Positions 1 to 5,592 of a stretch of 6,891 bases of DNA are shown here, one piece after another. The notes beneath the pieces are model-generated. The model saw only the letters and a program-made list of their open reading frames with translations, was not told the origin of the DNA and searched no databases. The stretch covers positions 1 through 6,891 of the forward strand of contig PWPS01000054.1 of assembly GCA_003557065.1 (NCBI GenBank), written 5' to 3'. The DNA comes from Candidatus Nealsoniibacteriota bacterium. Its GTDB lineage: Bacteria; Patescibacteriota; Minisyncoccia; Minisyncoccales; PWPS01. The position numbers were made by a program, and so were the translations under genes. Each line of letters starts with the position of its first letter. Position 1 is the first letter of the stretch.

Positions 1-1281
1 AGCTCCCCTAGTTTCGGCATCAAACTTAGTCCCGTGAATTTATGGTGCAAGCTCCCTTAATCGGTAAGCTGTTACGCACTTTTTAAAGGATAGCTGCTTC
101 TAAGCTAACCTCCCGACTATCTCAGGAAATTCACCTCCTTGCTAACACTTAGTTTGAATTTAGGGGCCTTAACTTAGGGTCTGGGCTGTTTCCCTTTCGA
201 CCATGGAGCTTATCCCCCACAGTCTGACTACTTTTGCTTTATTTTCCAGTATTCGGAGTTTGGTTAGAGAGACTGGGCTAGGCCCACGTAACTCCATCCA
301 GTAGCTCTACCCCCGGAAAACTTTTGTCCATAAATGGACTGTACAAAAGCGCTAGTCCTAAAACTATTTCGGAGAGAACCAGCTATTACCAGGCTCGATT
401 AGCTTTTCACTGCTTACCACAACTCATCCCAAGATATTGCACGATCTACGGGTTCGGGCCTCCCTCTTCGTTTCCGAAGAGTTCACCCTGGTCATGGCAA
501 GATCGCCTGGCTTCGGGTCCAGCATTGTCGATCCTCCATATAGGATACGCACAGTTAATACTCGGTTTCCCTACGCCTTCGTCCCGAAAGGACTTCGGCA
601 AAAACCGACAATACTGACTCGTTGGCTCATTCTGCAAAAGGCACGCCGTCACCTCATATAGAGGCTCCGACTCCTTGTAAGCTAATGGTTTCAGGTTCTA
701 TTTCAACGCCCTCACCGGGCTTCTTTTCACCTTTCCCTCACGGTACTGGTTCGCTATCGGTGATTGTGTAGTATTTAGTCTTGGCAGGTAGTCCTGCCGG
801 ATTCCCACTGGGTTATCTTTTCCAGTGGTACTCAGGAAAGTTACGGAAGGTTCGAATCGTTTTCGCGTACGGGGTTATTACCCTCTATGACCGCCCTTTC
901 CAGGGTCATTCCACTAACGATTCCGATTTAACCTTCTCCGGTAAACCGGGCGTAACTCCCTACAACCCCCCACCTTAAAAAGATGGGGTTTGGACTTTTC
1001 CCTTTTCGCTCGCCGCTACTTGGGGAATAGCTACGTCCAAATAATTGGACATTTGCTTTCTCTTCCTCCGCTTACTGAGATGTTTCACTTCAGCGGGTTC
1101 GCCTCCCAATGCCACCTACAGCAAAGGGATACTTCAGTATTAACCGAAGTGGGTTTCCCCATTCGGAGATCCCCGGATCATAGGTTGCTAACCACCTCCC
1201 CGAGGCTTATCGCAGGCACGCCACGTCCTTCATCGCCTCACAATCCCAAGGCATCCACCATTAGCCTTTAAAACCGCATAT
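1..1281 (-). rRNA. rrl: 23S ribosomal RNA, 5' portion (partial)
   Basis: The minus strand reads as domains I and II of bacterial 23S rRNA. Recognisable blocks, in order from the 5' end, are GGTGGATGCC at about 1259, GGCGATGAAGGACGTG at about 1225-1240, GGGGAAACCC at 1151-1160, GAACCAGTACCGTGAGGG, AATAGCTGGTTCTC, CCGGGGGTAGAG and GCTTAGAAGCAGC. Placing GGTGGATG at E. coli positions 23-30 puts the mature 5' end near 1281, give or take a few bases. The gene runs off the left edge at about E. coli position 1170. The segment is roughly 100 nt longer than the E. coli equivalent because of ordinary helix expansions. I see no intron or ORF-bearing insertion. The several open frames on both strands here are rRNA artefacts. 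The gene has its own promoter upstream and is separated from 16S by about 5.2 kb. Confidence 0.97.
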
Positions 1282-1284
1282 TTT

Positions 1285-1302
1285 GGCTAGTAATTAATAG
1301 CC
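1285..1302 (-). other. Small hairpin just upstream of the 23S 5' end
   Basis: The inverted repeat GGCTA ... TAGCC (1285-1289 and 1298-1302) lies immediately before the predicted mature 23S 5' end. It could mark or shape the 5' processing site. The stem has only five base pairs and the 23S 3' flank is outside the window, so pairing across the whole gene cannot be judged. Confidence 0.35.
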
Positions 1303-1310
1303 ACTACTTC

Positions 1311-1340
1311 TTTTTACCTGTATCGTTATTCTGTTGTCAA
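1311..1340 (-). promoter_or_regulatory. Possible second 23S promoter (weak)
   Basis: A perfect -35 TTGACA (complement of 1335-1340) is followed after 18 bp by TAAAAA (1311-1316), only four of six matches to the -10 consensus. It lies downstream of the terminator-like hairpin in the 23S leader, so it could start transcripts that bypass it. The weak -10 keeps confidence low. Confidence 0.25.
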
Positions 1341-1346
1341 AGTACT

Positions 1347-1370
1347 TAAAAAACCGCTCCGGAAGCGGCT
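1347..1370 (-). terminator. Terminator-like hairpin in the 23S leader
   Basis: Minus-strand RNA can form AGCCGCT / AGCGGTT around the loop UCCGG, followed by a run of six U. One outer pair is G-U in minus-strand RNA but A-C in plus-strand RNA, so the structure is built for the minus transcript. It lies between the strong promoter at 1439-1466 and the 23S gene, so it would act inside the rRNA leader. It could be an attenuator, a leftover terminator, or a processing stem. Confidence 0.55.
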
Positions 1371-1438
1371 ACATTAAAAGCCGAACTTCCTATCCGTTTA
1401 CATATTCAATTTATCAATATTTCTCATAGGCTGCGTTC

Positions 1439-1466
1439 ATTGTAGCAAAAAAAATACAGATGTCAA
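1439..1466 (-). promoter_or_regulatory. Sigma-70-type promoter of the 23S rRNA gene
   Basis: On the minus strand, TTGACA (1461-1466, perfect consensus) is followed after 16 bp by TACAAT (1439-1444, five of six). TGC before the -10 makes an extended -10, and the spacer contains a T8 run. The expected start site is near 1432, leaving a leader of about 150 nt before 23S. This is the best promoter in the window. It lies downstream of the terminator at 1529-1558, as expected if 23S is transcribed independently of 16S and of the protein genes. Confidence 0.8.
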
Positions 1467-1528
1467 CCCTTTCGTCCTTACGCTTTCACGACCTTACTTT
1501 TATAACATTTTTTAAAATAAAAGTAAAC

Positions 1529-1558
1529 AAAAAACACCGTCAAAAGACGGTGTTTTTT
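1529..1558 (-). terminator. Rho-independent terminator after the DUF134-nfo-TM operon
   Basis: An inverted repeat CACCGTC AAAA GACGGTG, extended by A-T pairs to about 13 bp, is flanked by A and T runs, so it could work in both directions. It sits 16 bp past the stop codon of the TM-protein gene and just before the 23S promoter. It should insulate 23S from the upstream operon. Confidence 0.88.
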
Positions 1559-1573
1559 TACGCGTTTAAAAAA

Positions 1574-2254
1574 TCAGTCCTTAAGACTTTTTTTCATTTT
1601 ACTTATCATATCCTTAGCTGCGTCTTTTCCTCCAAGACCGAACGCCAAACCTCCGGCGATAGCTACCATGTAGACAAGTCCTTCAAAAAGAGTTTCAAGA
1701 AGCTCGCTGGCAATTCCAAGCTGAATCAAAATAGCGAAAATTGCAAAGAACCAAATAGCCCATTTAACAATCGCTCCGGCAAGTCCGGTGTGAACGAAAT
1801 CAGCTTTCTCGGTAGTAGCAATCATAATCTTGGAAAGGAAATCAGCAACCATAACCGCAACCACGAAAATCAAGGCAGCTACGATTACGTTCGGCAAGTA
1901 TCCGACGATCTCTTCCATCAATTCCGCAAACTGAGAAAATCCCAAAATATCTACCGAAAGCCACAAAACAATAATGATCAAAATCCATTTAACAATCGCT
2001 CCGATGAATTGAGATATGTCAAGCTCCATGTCAGCTTTTTTCATTGCCTCAACCCAACTTTCGGACTCAAAAAAACTGTTGAACTTAAGTTTGGTTAATA
2101 CACCGGCCACCAACTTTCCAACTCCGACAGCGAAAAACCAACCGATGATAAATACAAGCAACGCTCCGACAAGACTGGGGAGAAAAGCTAAAAATGACTC
2201 CCAAATCCCCTCCAAAGGTTGCAGATATTCGGTGTGATTATATATATCTTGCAT
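1574..2254 (-). CDS. Conserved TM-helix (MscS-type) membrane protein, five helices, no soluble domain
   Basis: A 226-aa integral membrane protein. Predicted helices are at about residues 25-48, 84-105, 120-140, 159-181 and 187-208. The C-terminal GGLAFGLGGKDAA (about 201-213) is the signature at the end of the pore-type helix in the 'conserved TM helix' / MscS-related family. GAIVKW occurs twice (residues 85-90 and 160-165), each copy followed by a hydrophobic helix and then another helix, so the protein looks like a tandem repeat of a two-helix unit. The chain ends about 13 residues after the signature with a lysine-rich tail, so the MscS beta and cytosolic domains are absent. Role by family: small-conductance mechanosensitive or osmotic channel-like protein; actual gating is unproven. 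It is last in its operon, 68 nt after nfo, with no Shine-Dalgarno motif and an A-rich leader. Confidence 0.88.
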   Translation of the reverse strand: MQDIYNHTEYLQPLEGIWESFLAFLPSLVGALLVFIIGWFFAVGVGKLVAGVLTKLKFNSFFESESWVEAMKKADMELDISQFIGAIVKWILIIIVLWLSVDILGFSQFAELMEEIVGYLPNVIVAALIFVVAVMVADFLSKIMIATTEKADFVHTGLAGAIVKWAIWFFAIFAILIQLGIASELLETLFEGLVYMVAIAGGLAFGLGGKDAAKDMISKMKKSLKD

Positions 2255-2289
2255 TTTAGATTTTACTTATTTTTTTGACCTTTCTTAAT

Positions 2290-2298
2290 ATTTTAGCA
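2290..2298 (-). promoter_or_regulatory. Possible extended -10 promoter for the TM-protein gene
   Basis: In the 68-nt gap after nfo, the minus strand has TGCTAAAAT, an extended -10 (TGC plus TAAAAT, five of six). No good -35 lies at the right distance. The expected start near 2283 would give a leader of about 28 nt. The gene may therefore be both co-transcribed with nfo and expressed separately. Confidence 0.4.
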
Positions 2299-2322
2299 AA
2301 TTCAAAAATAAATAAAAGCAAA

Positions 2323-3141
2323 TTAACCTATTAGTGATCTAAGTAAATTTAAATTATGCAAACTCCTCTCTCCCATCTTCGGAGTTTCAATTATCTTCGG
2401 AATGTTCTTGAATCTCTCATCATTCATAATTTTCTTAAAAAAATCCAATCCCAATTCCCCCTTCCCTATTTCTTCGTGCCGATCTTTTTTCGAGTTAAAG
2501 GAAGTTCTGGAATCATTAAGATGAAAAGTCCCAATTTTCTCAAGTGAAATTAATTCGGAAAAATCTTCGAATACATCTTCATAGTTATTCTTCAGATCGT
2601 ATCCACTCTCAAAAACGTGAGCTGAATCAAAACAAACACCGAAAAGATCTTTTCTTAGAACCGACAGAATTTCCGCCAGTTCATCAAAATTTCTTCCCAA
2701 TACATTCCCCTGCCCCGCCATTGTCTCTATCATTATCTTAACTTCACCGGGATCGGTTTCGGTAAGAACTTCATCAAAGCTGTCTTTCAGTCGTGCTATC
2801 TTGTCGGGGTAAGCAGAGCTACCGGGATGTAAAACTAAAATATTTACTCCCAAAATTTTTGCTCTTTCAATTTCAAGAATCATTCTGGAAATTGATTTCT
2901 TCCTGGTCCGATTGTTGTCGGATATTAAATTAACCAAATAAGGAATGTGTGCAACCACCTCCTCCACGCCCGAGTTATTCCATGCTTCCTTAAAAGCTTC
3001 TACTTCACCATCCGTAATATCGCTTACATCCCATCTTCTTGAAAGAGTAAGATAAAATTGAACCGCTTTAACATTCCATTCATCGCCCCACTTGAATGCA
3101 TTTTTAATTCCCCCGATTGTCGGCACCGTTGCTCCCAGCAT
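2323..3141 (-). CDS. nfo: Endonuclease IV (AP endonuclease, Nfo family)
   Basis: A 272-aa cytoplasmic DNA repair enzyme (E. coli Nfo has 285). It cleaves the phosphodiester bond 5' of abasic sites in base excision repair using a trinuclear metal centre in a TIM barrel. All nine family ligands can be matched: H65 (AHIPYLVNL), H105 (LHPGS), E139 (IETMAGQG), D172 and H175 (FDSAH), H207 (FHLND), D220 and H222 (KKDRH), E252 (IIETP). The N-terminal motif usually written GAHVS reads GATVPT, so the early histidine is replaced by threonine; it is not among the nine metal ligands. The start is fixed by MLGATV, because the family begins only a few residues before this motif. It overlaps the end of the preceding 176-aa gene by 38 nt, which suggests translational coupling. 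No Shine-Dalgarno motif is visible before the ATG. Confidence 0.95.
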   Translation of the reverse strand: MLGATVPTIGGIKNAFKWGDEWNVKAVQFYLTLSRRWDVSDITDGEVEAFKEAWNNSGVEEVVAHIPYLVNLISDNNRTRKKSISRMILEIERAKILGVNILVLHPGSSAYPDKIARLKDSFDEVLTETDPGEVKIMIETMAGQGNVLGRNFDELAEILSVLRKDLFGVCFDSAHVFESGYDLKNNYEDVFEDFSELISLEKIGTFHLNDSRTSFNSKKDRHEEIGKGELGLDFFKKIMNDERFKNIPKIIETPKMGERSLHNLNLLRSLIG

Positions 3142-3634
3142 ATTTAATCCATATAAAGTAAAAAATAACTAAAGCTATAAAACCGAAAACAATGTAGTAA
3201 TAATTTTGATCTCTTTCAGCATCATTGTTTTCCGATTCATCAAATCTATCGATTGAATATTCCGTAAAGTATCCACCGAATGAAGTTTCAACTTCTCCGC
3301 TTATGGAGTCTCCGGCTTTTGGAATCTCCGAAACTTCACTATCCCTAATGTATATACTTTTTTCCATTCCGACCTCATAAAGATCGGCGCAACTTGTTAC
3401 ATCCGAAAATTTTTGCAAGGTCTCTACACTCTCCACCACAACGGACAAAACATATCTGTCCGGTTTGAAAATTAAAACTTGTAAATCTTCCTCGGGATTT
3501 TCCTCTTCGGCATAGGATACTTCTTCAACAACACCACTGACATAACACAAATCATGAGCAACAAGAGAAAGTCCGTAAATGTTGAATATCGGAAAAAACA
3601 AAGAAAAAGAAATTAGTAAAAATATTTTTTTCAT
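3104..3634 (-). CDS. Hypothetical exported protein with C-terminal membrane anchor
   Basis: A 176-aa protein I do not recognise. It has an N-terminal signal sequence (MKK then a hydrophobic stretch, residues 4-25), a beta-rich extracytoplasmic region of about 120 residues, a TM helix at about 146-166 and a short hydrophilic tail. Two cysteines (C30 and C82) in the external part could form a disulfide. The segment CYVSGVVEEV followed by alternating hydrophobics (about 30-70) and the later SISGEVETSFGG resemble strands of a small beta barrel (OB-like), but this is a pattern impression only. The gene starts 12 nt after the DUF134 stop and its last 38 nt overlap nfo, so it is in the same operon. 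No Shine-Dalgarno motif is present. The pairing with nfo suggests genome compaction rather than a known functional link. Confidence 0.8.
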   Translation of the reverse strand: MKKIFLLISFSLFFPIFNIYGLSLVAHDLCYVSGVVEEVSYAEEENPEEDLQVLIFKPDRYVLSVVVESVETLQKFSDVTSCADLYEVGMEKSIYIRDSEVSEIPKAGDSISGEVETSFGGYFTEYSIDRFDESENNDAERDQNYYYIVFGFIALVIFYFIWIKYAGSNGADNRGN

Positions 3635-3646
3635 AAATTTAAAAGA

Positions 3647-3925
3647 TTAATGTTTTCTTATTTCAATTGCCATCCCTTTAACAATCGCTATGGATATCTT
3701 TTTCCTTGCAGAAGAGATTATTCTATGGAAAGTGCTTTGCGATGTCTCCATCTTACTAGCGGCCTCTTCTTGTGAAAATCCTTCAAAATCTTTTAAGCGC
3801 AAAGCTTCCATTTCTTCCGGTAAAATTTCAATTTTTTGAAGAGACTTCATCGGCACTCCTCGCGGCTTGAAAAAGGTGACATCCGGATTGAAGCATATTC
3901 TTTTTCTGGCTTTTGGCCTGGGCAT
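3647..3925 (-). CDS. DUF134 / UPF0251 helix-turn-helix DNA-binding protein
   Basis: A 92-aa protein that matches the DUF134 family along its whole length. It begins MPRPKARKRICFNP (family-type basic start, C11), continues FFKPRGVPM and ends GMAIEIRKH. The centre, LPEEMEALRLKDFEGFSQEEAASKM (about 35-59) followed by TSQSTFHRIISSARKKI (61-77), is a sigma-70 region-4-like helix-turn-helix. The family is predicted to regulate transcription, often next to DUF5320 or NifX-like iron-sulfur/cofactor genes. Here DUF5320 is directly upstream, which fits. It is first in a probable operon with the 176-aa protein, nfo and the TM protein. The leader is short and A-rich with no Shine-Dalgarno motif. Confidence 0.92.
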   Translation of the reverse strand: MPRPKARKRICFNPDVTFFKPRGVPMKSLQKIEILPEEMEALRLKDFEGFSQEEAASKMETSQSTFHRIISSARKKISIAIVKGMAIEIRKH

Positions 3926-3942
3926 AGTTTTGTCTTTTTTCT

Positions 3943-3951
3943 ATTTTATCA
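3943..3951 (-). promoter_or_regulatory. Possible extended -10 promoter for the DUF134 operon
   Basis: The minus strand has TGATAAAAT, a TGN extended -10 with TAAAAT (five of six). No convincing -35 is present. The start near 3936 would leave a leader of only about 10 nt before the DUF134 ATG. Two hairpins lie just upstream. Confidence 0.4.
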
Positions 3952-3966
3952 TATAATTTTAATGAA

Positions 3967-3996
3967 GCACCCCCTTTTCTTGTATAAAGGGGGCAC
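3967..3996 (-). promoter_or_regulatory. Strong hairpin between DUF5320 and DUF134
   Basis: Minus-strand RNA forms an 11-bp stem: eight Watson-Crick pairs (CCCCCUUU with AAAGGGGG) extended by G-U, U-G and G-C. The outer pairs work only in minus-strand RNA. No U-tract follows, so it is not a standard terminator. It may protect the DUF5320 transcript end, act as an attenuator, or be an operator-like site upstream of DUF134. Confidence 0.55.
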
Positions 3997-4006
3997 TTTC
4001 ATGTTC

Positions 4007-4031
4007 AGCTCCGCGCTTTATGCTCGGAGCT
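4007..4031 (-). promoter_or_regulatory. Second hairpin at the 3' end of the DUF5320 gene
   Basis: The seven-base inverted repeat AGCTCCG / CGGAGCT (4007-4013 and 4025-4031) begins right after the DUF5320 stop codon. It stands in tandem with the GC-rich hairpin at 3967-3996. No T-run follows it. The function is unknown; mRNA 3'-end stabilisation or a protein-binding site would fit. Confidence 0.5.
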
Positions 4032-4032
4032 T

Positions 4033-4251
4033 TCAATTTTCAAGATCCGCAATTCGGACTTTCATCTCTTTTAGTTCTTCCTCTAGAATATTAACCTCCT
4101 CTTCAAGAGCCTCTTTTTCTTCCTTAGCAGAAAATCTTCTATATCTAGGAGTGTATCTCCAGCCTCTTCTAAGCCCAAATCCACAAAAACCGAAGCCTCT
4201 TCCGGTCATCGGCCCCATGCTCTGCGGACCCGTTTGATCAAAATTTGGCAT
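4033..4251 (-). CDS. DUF5320 family protein
   Basis: A 72-aa protein. The N-terminal half has the family signature MPNFDQTGPQSMGPMTGRG followed by GFCGFG with a single cysteine (C23). The middle is arginine- and aromatic-rich (RRGWRYTPRYRRF, 28-40). Residues 42-71 are a charged amphipathic helix, rich in Glu with Leu, Val and Ile spacing, that probably forms a coiled coil. Function is unknown. The family is often found near NifX-like or iron-sulfur-related proteins and DUF134 regulators in anaerobes and CPR genomes. Here DUF134 is the next gene, 107 nt away, but no NifX-like gene is in the window. It has its own consensus promoter and a leader of about 48 nt. The A-rich leader has no Shine-Dalgarno motif. 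Confidence 0.9.
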   Translation of the reverse strand: MPNFDQTGPQSMGPMTGRGFGFCGFGLRRGWRYTPRYRRFSAKEEKEALEEEVNILEEELKEMKVRIADLEN

Positions 4252-4305
4252 ATATTTTATTTTTTGATTTTTAATTTAGGCGAATCGACCTCTTCGTCTA
4301 TTATG

Positions 4306-4334
4306 AATATATACCCATTATAATTTCTTGTCAA
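4306..4334 (-). promoter_or_regulatory. Sigma-70-type promoter of the DUF5320 gene
   Basis: TTGACA (perfect, complement of 4329-4334) is followed after 17 bp by TATATT (4306-4311, five of six). The expected start is near 4299. It follows the terminator at 4345-4373, so DUF5320 begins a new transcription unit. Confidence 0.8.
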
Positions 4335-4344
4335 GTCTTTTACT

Positions 4345-4373
4345 TTAAAATAAAAACGGCCTTTCGGCCGTTT
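4345..4373 (-). terminator. Rho-independent terminator after the 221-aa exported protein gene
   Basis: The minus strand forms AAACGGCC GAAA GGCCGTTT, an eight-bp stem with a GNRA-type loop, followed by TTATTTT. It lies 4 bp past the stop codon of the 221-aa gene. Confidence 0.9.
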
Positions 4374-4377
4374 CGTT

Positions 4378-5043
4378 TTAGTTCGGATAAATTCTCATCT
4401 CCCTATCGATAAGTAACATCCAATCGTAAAGATCACCCTCAAAATAAAGCTTAAAATCTTGTTGCCTTAAATTAAAATTCTTCTTTCCATAATCACGTCC
4501 CGAATCCGTTGTTGTAATTATCTCATAGAAGCCAACGGGTAAATCGATTTCGAAATCATTCCCGGGACTTAATGCGTGGAAATAAAAAATCTCTCTTCTT
4601 TCATCAAAGATAGAAACATTCAAGATTCTGGAACTGTCATTCATCACAACCCCGGAGAGGGTTTTCTCCTCCAAATGGATTTGTTCATAATAATCTTGAA
4701 TCAATTCCTGAATCATCTTATCAAGATCAATACTCGGAACACCGGTAGAATAAACCTTCTTCGTTGACGAAAGTAGAGCCTCTTCGTTTCTGTAACTGAA
4801 GAGGACGGAAAGAGATGCCTCTTTCATTTCTACCCACCTAGCGTCTATTATGTGCCGTGATCCACGGATGAAATCTCGTTCTATTCTTGCCTCAAGTACT
4901 TGATAATCAATATCCCGATTTCGGGAAAGCTCTTCACTTAACATTCTGTCCGTCAGTCTTCCGAAGTAATCAGTGCCTGCATCAACTCCGTTAATGGAAC
5001 CGACCAAGATGAAAAAAAGAACTAAAGCAGCAATCCTCTTCAT
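4378..5043 (-). CDS. Exported protein of unknown function, paralog domain at C-terminus
   Basis: A 221-aa protein with a clear Sec signal peptide (MKRIAALVLFFILVGSINGV, likely cut after VDA at residue 22). Residues 24-120 form a charged, mostly helical region that I do not recognise. Residues about 127-221 resemble the mature part of the neighbouring 134-aa lipoprotein. Shared blocks are SGVVMNDSSRILNVSIFDE with QGAIFNETEYTLRIEVEDV, HALSPG with IVLSPG, and YFEGDLYDWMLL..REMRIYP with YYNGSYYDWFVA..RRMEVHP. The shared domain looks beta-rich, and the YDW and LSPG positions are its best landmarks. It is probably an extracytoplasmic binding or envelope protein. The gene has its own promoter, a G-rich ribosome binding site and a terminator, so it appears monocistronic. 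Confidence 0.85.
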   Translation of the reverse strand: MKRIAALVLFFILVGSINGVDAGTDYFGRLTDRMLSEELSRNRDIDYQVLEARIERDFIRGSRHIIDARWVEMKEASLSVLFSYRNEEALLSSTKKVYSTGVPSIDLDKMIQELIQDYYEQIHLEEKTLSGVVMNDSSRILNVSIFDERREIFYFHALSPGNDFEIDLPVGFYEIITTTDSGRDYGKKNFNLRQQDFKLYFEGDLYDWMLLIDREMRIYPN

Positions 5044-5049
5044 TTAAAT

Positions 5050-5058
5050 CTCCCCCTT
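5050..5058 (-). promoter_or_regulatory. Shine-Dalgarno-like site AAGGGGGAG of the 221-aa gene
   Basis: AAGGGGGAG ends 6 nt before the ATG, a normal Shine-Dalgarno spacing. It contains GGGAG, which would pair with a canonical anti-SD. This is notable because the 16S gene in this window shows no CCUCC tail and most neighbouring genes have no such motif. Confidence 0.65.
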
Positions 5059-5073
5059 AATTTTATTGAATTT

Positions 5074-5102
5074 ATTATACGCTAAAAAACTAATTAAATC
5101 AA
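5074..5102 (-). promoter_or_regulatory. Sigma-70-type promoter of the 221-aa exported protein gene
   Basis: TTGATT (5097-5102, four of six) is followed after 17 bp by a perfect TATAAT (5074-5079). The expected start near 5067 gives a leader of about 24 nt. The -35 abuts the terminator of the preceding gene. Confidence 0.78.
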
Positions 5103-5104
5103 GG

Positions 5105-5128
5105 AAAAAGCGACCATTTGGTCGCTTT
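5105..5128 (-). terminator. Rho-independent terminator after the 134-aa lipoprotein gene
   Basis: The minus strand forms AAAGCGACC AAAT GGTCGCTTT, a nine-bp stem followed by TT. The stem starts inside the stop codon (5127-5129) of the lipoprotein gene, so the terminator overlaps the end of the coding region. The U-tract is short but the stem's own 3' U's extend it. Confidence 0.8.
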
Positions 5129-5531
5129 AAGGATGAACTTCCATTCGCCGCCCGAAAGCGACAAACCAATCATAGTAACTCCCATTGTAATAGGCATCAC
5201 TCTTGACGCCATTAATGTGCAAGTTGGTACTTGCATGTCTTTCACCGGAATACGCACGTGTGGCCGAAAATCTATAACGCTTCTCGGCAAGCTTAAGATA
5301 AGCATGTTGTCCGGGACTAAGAACGATATTGGAAACAACTTTCGCCTGCGAAACATCTTCCACCTCTATCCTTAAGGTGTACTCCGTTTCGTTGAAAATT
5401 GCCCCCTGATATCTCCCGAAGACCGGATCAACTACAATCGGAGAATCGATAATAATCTCCAACTCACCGTAACAACCGGTAAAAAAGAACAAGGAGCTGA
5501 AAATGAGCATTAAAACCAGAAGCTTTTTCAT
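5127..5531 (-). CDS. Small lipoprotein, paralog of the C-terminal domain of the 221-aa protein
   Basis: A 134-aa protein with a lipoprotein signal peptide: KK, a hydrophobic stretch to residue 17, and the lipobox FTGC with C20 as the expected lipidated cysteine (Phe at -3 is unusual). The mature part of about 114 residues is beta-rich. It has the same landmarks as the next gene's C-terminal domain: QGAIFNETEYTL (42-53), LSPG (71-74), YYNGSYYDW (114-122) and RRMEVHP at the end. I read the two as products of a tandem duplication, one secreted with an added N-terminal region and the other membrane-anchored by lipid. Function is unknown. It has its own promoter, G-rich ribosome binding site and terminator. 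Confidence 0.85.
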   Translation of the reverse strand: MKKLLVLMLIFSSLFFFTGCYGELEIIIDSPIVVDPVFGRYQGAIFNETEYTLRIEVEDVSQAKVVSNIVLSPGQHAYLKLAEKRYRFSATRAYSGERHASTNLHINGVKSDAYYNGSYYDWFVAFGRRMEVHP

Positions 5532-5539
5532 CCTTTATT

Positions 5540-5548
5540 CCCCCCTTT
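5540..5548 (-). promoter_or_regulatory. G-rich ribosome binding site of the lipoprotein gene
   Basis: AAAGGGGGG ends 8 nt before the ATG. It resembles the AAGGGGGAG of the paralogous downstream gene but not the leaders of the other genes. It is a poorer match to AGGAGG because it is a plain G-run. Confidence 0.55.
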
Positions 5549-5560
5549 CTTTCTAACTTT

Positions 5561-5589
5561 ATTAAAGCACACTTTAATTATTTTGTAAA
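5561..5589 (-). promoter_or_regulatory. Sigma-70-type promoter of the lipoprotein gene
   Basis: TTTACA (5584-5589, five of six) is followed after 17 bp by TTTAAT (5561-5566, five of six), with TGC before the -10 as an extended element. It sits in the 61-nt gap after the 78-aa gene. The expected start is near 5554. Confidence 0.75.
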
Positions 5590-5592
5590 TAC

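Noticed and set aside
324..1271. Several open reading frames (65-97 aa) on both strands at the left end
   Set aside because: They lie entirely within conserved 23S rRNA and encode no recognisable protein.
1..1281. A self-splicing intron or homing-endonuclease insertion in the 23S segment
   Set aside because: CPR rRNA genes often carry these, but the conserved 23S blocks follow each other at near-normal spacing here. The ~100 extra nt are spread over several helices.
1460..2098. 212-aa plus-strand open frame opposite the TM protein
   Set aside because: It runs antisense to a clear membrane protein, crosses a terminator and has low-complexity Asn/Ser/Lys composition typical of a shadow frame.
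4301..4325. Operator palindrome over the DUF5320 -10 region (ATTAT ... ATAAT)
   Set aside because: Only the outer five bases match, which is expected by chance in such AT-rich sequence.
5099..5375. Two 85-aa frames overlapping the lipoprotein gene
   Set aside because: Both are other-frame shadows of the 134-aa lipoprotein, which has a signal peptide, promoter and ribosome binding site supporting it.
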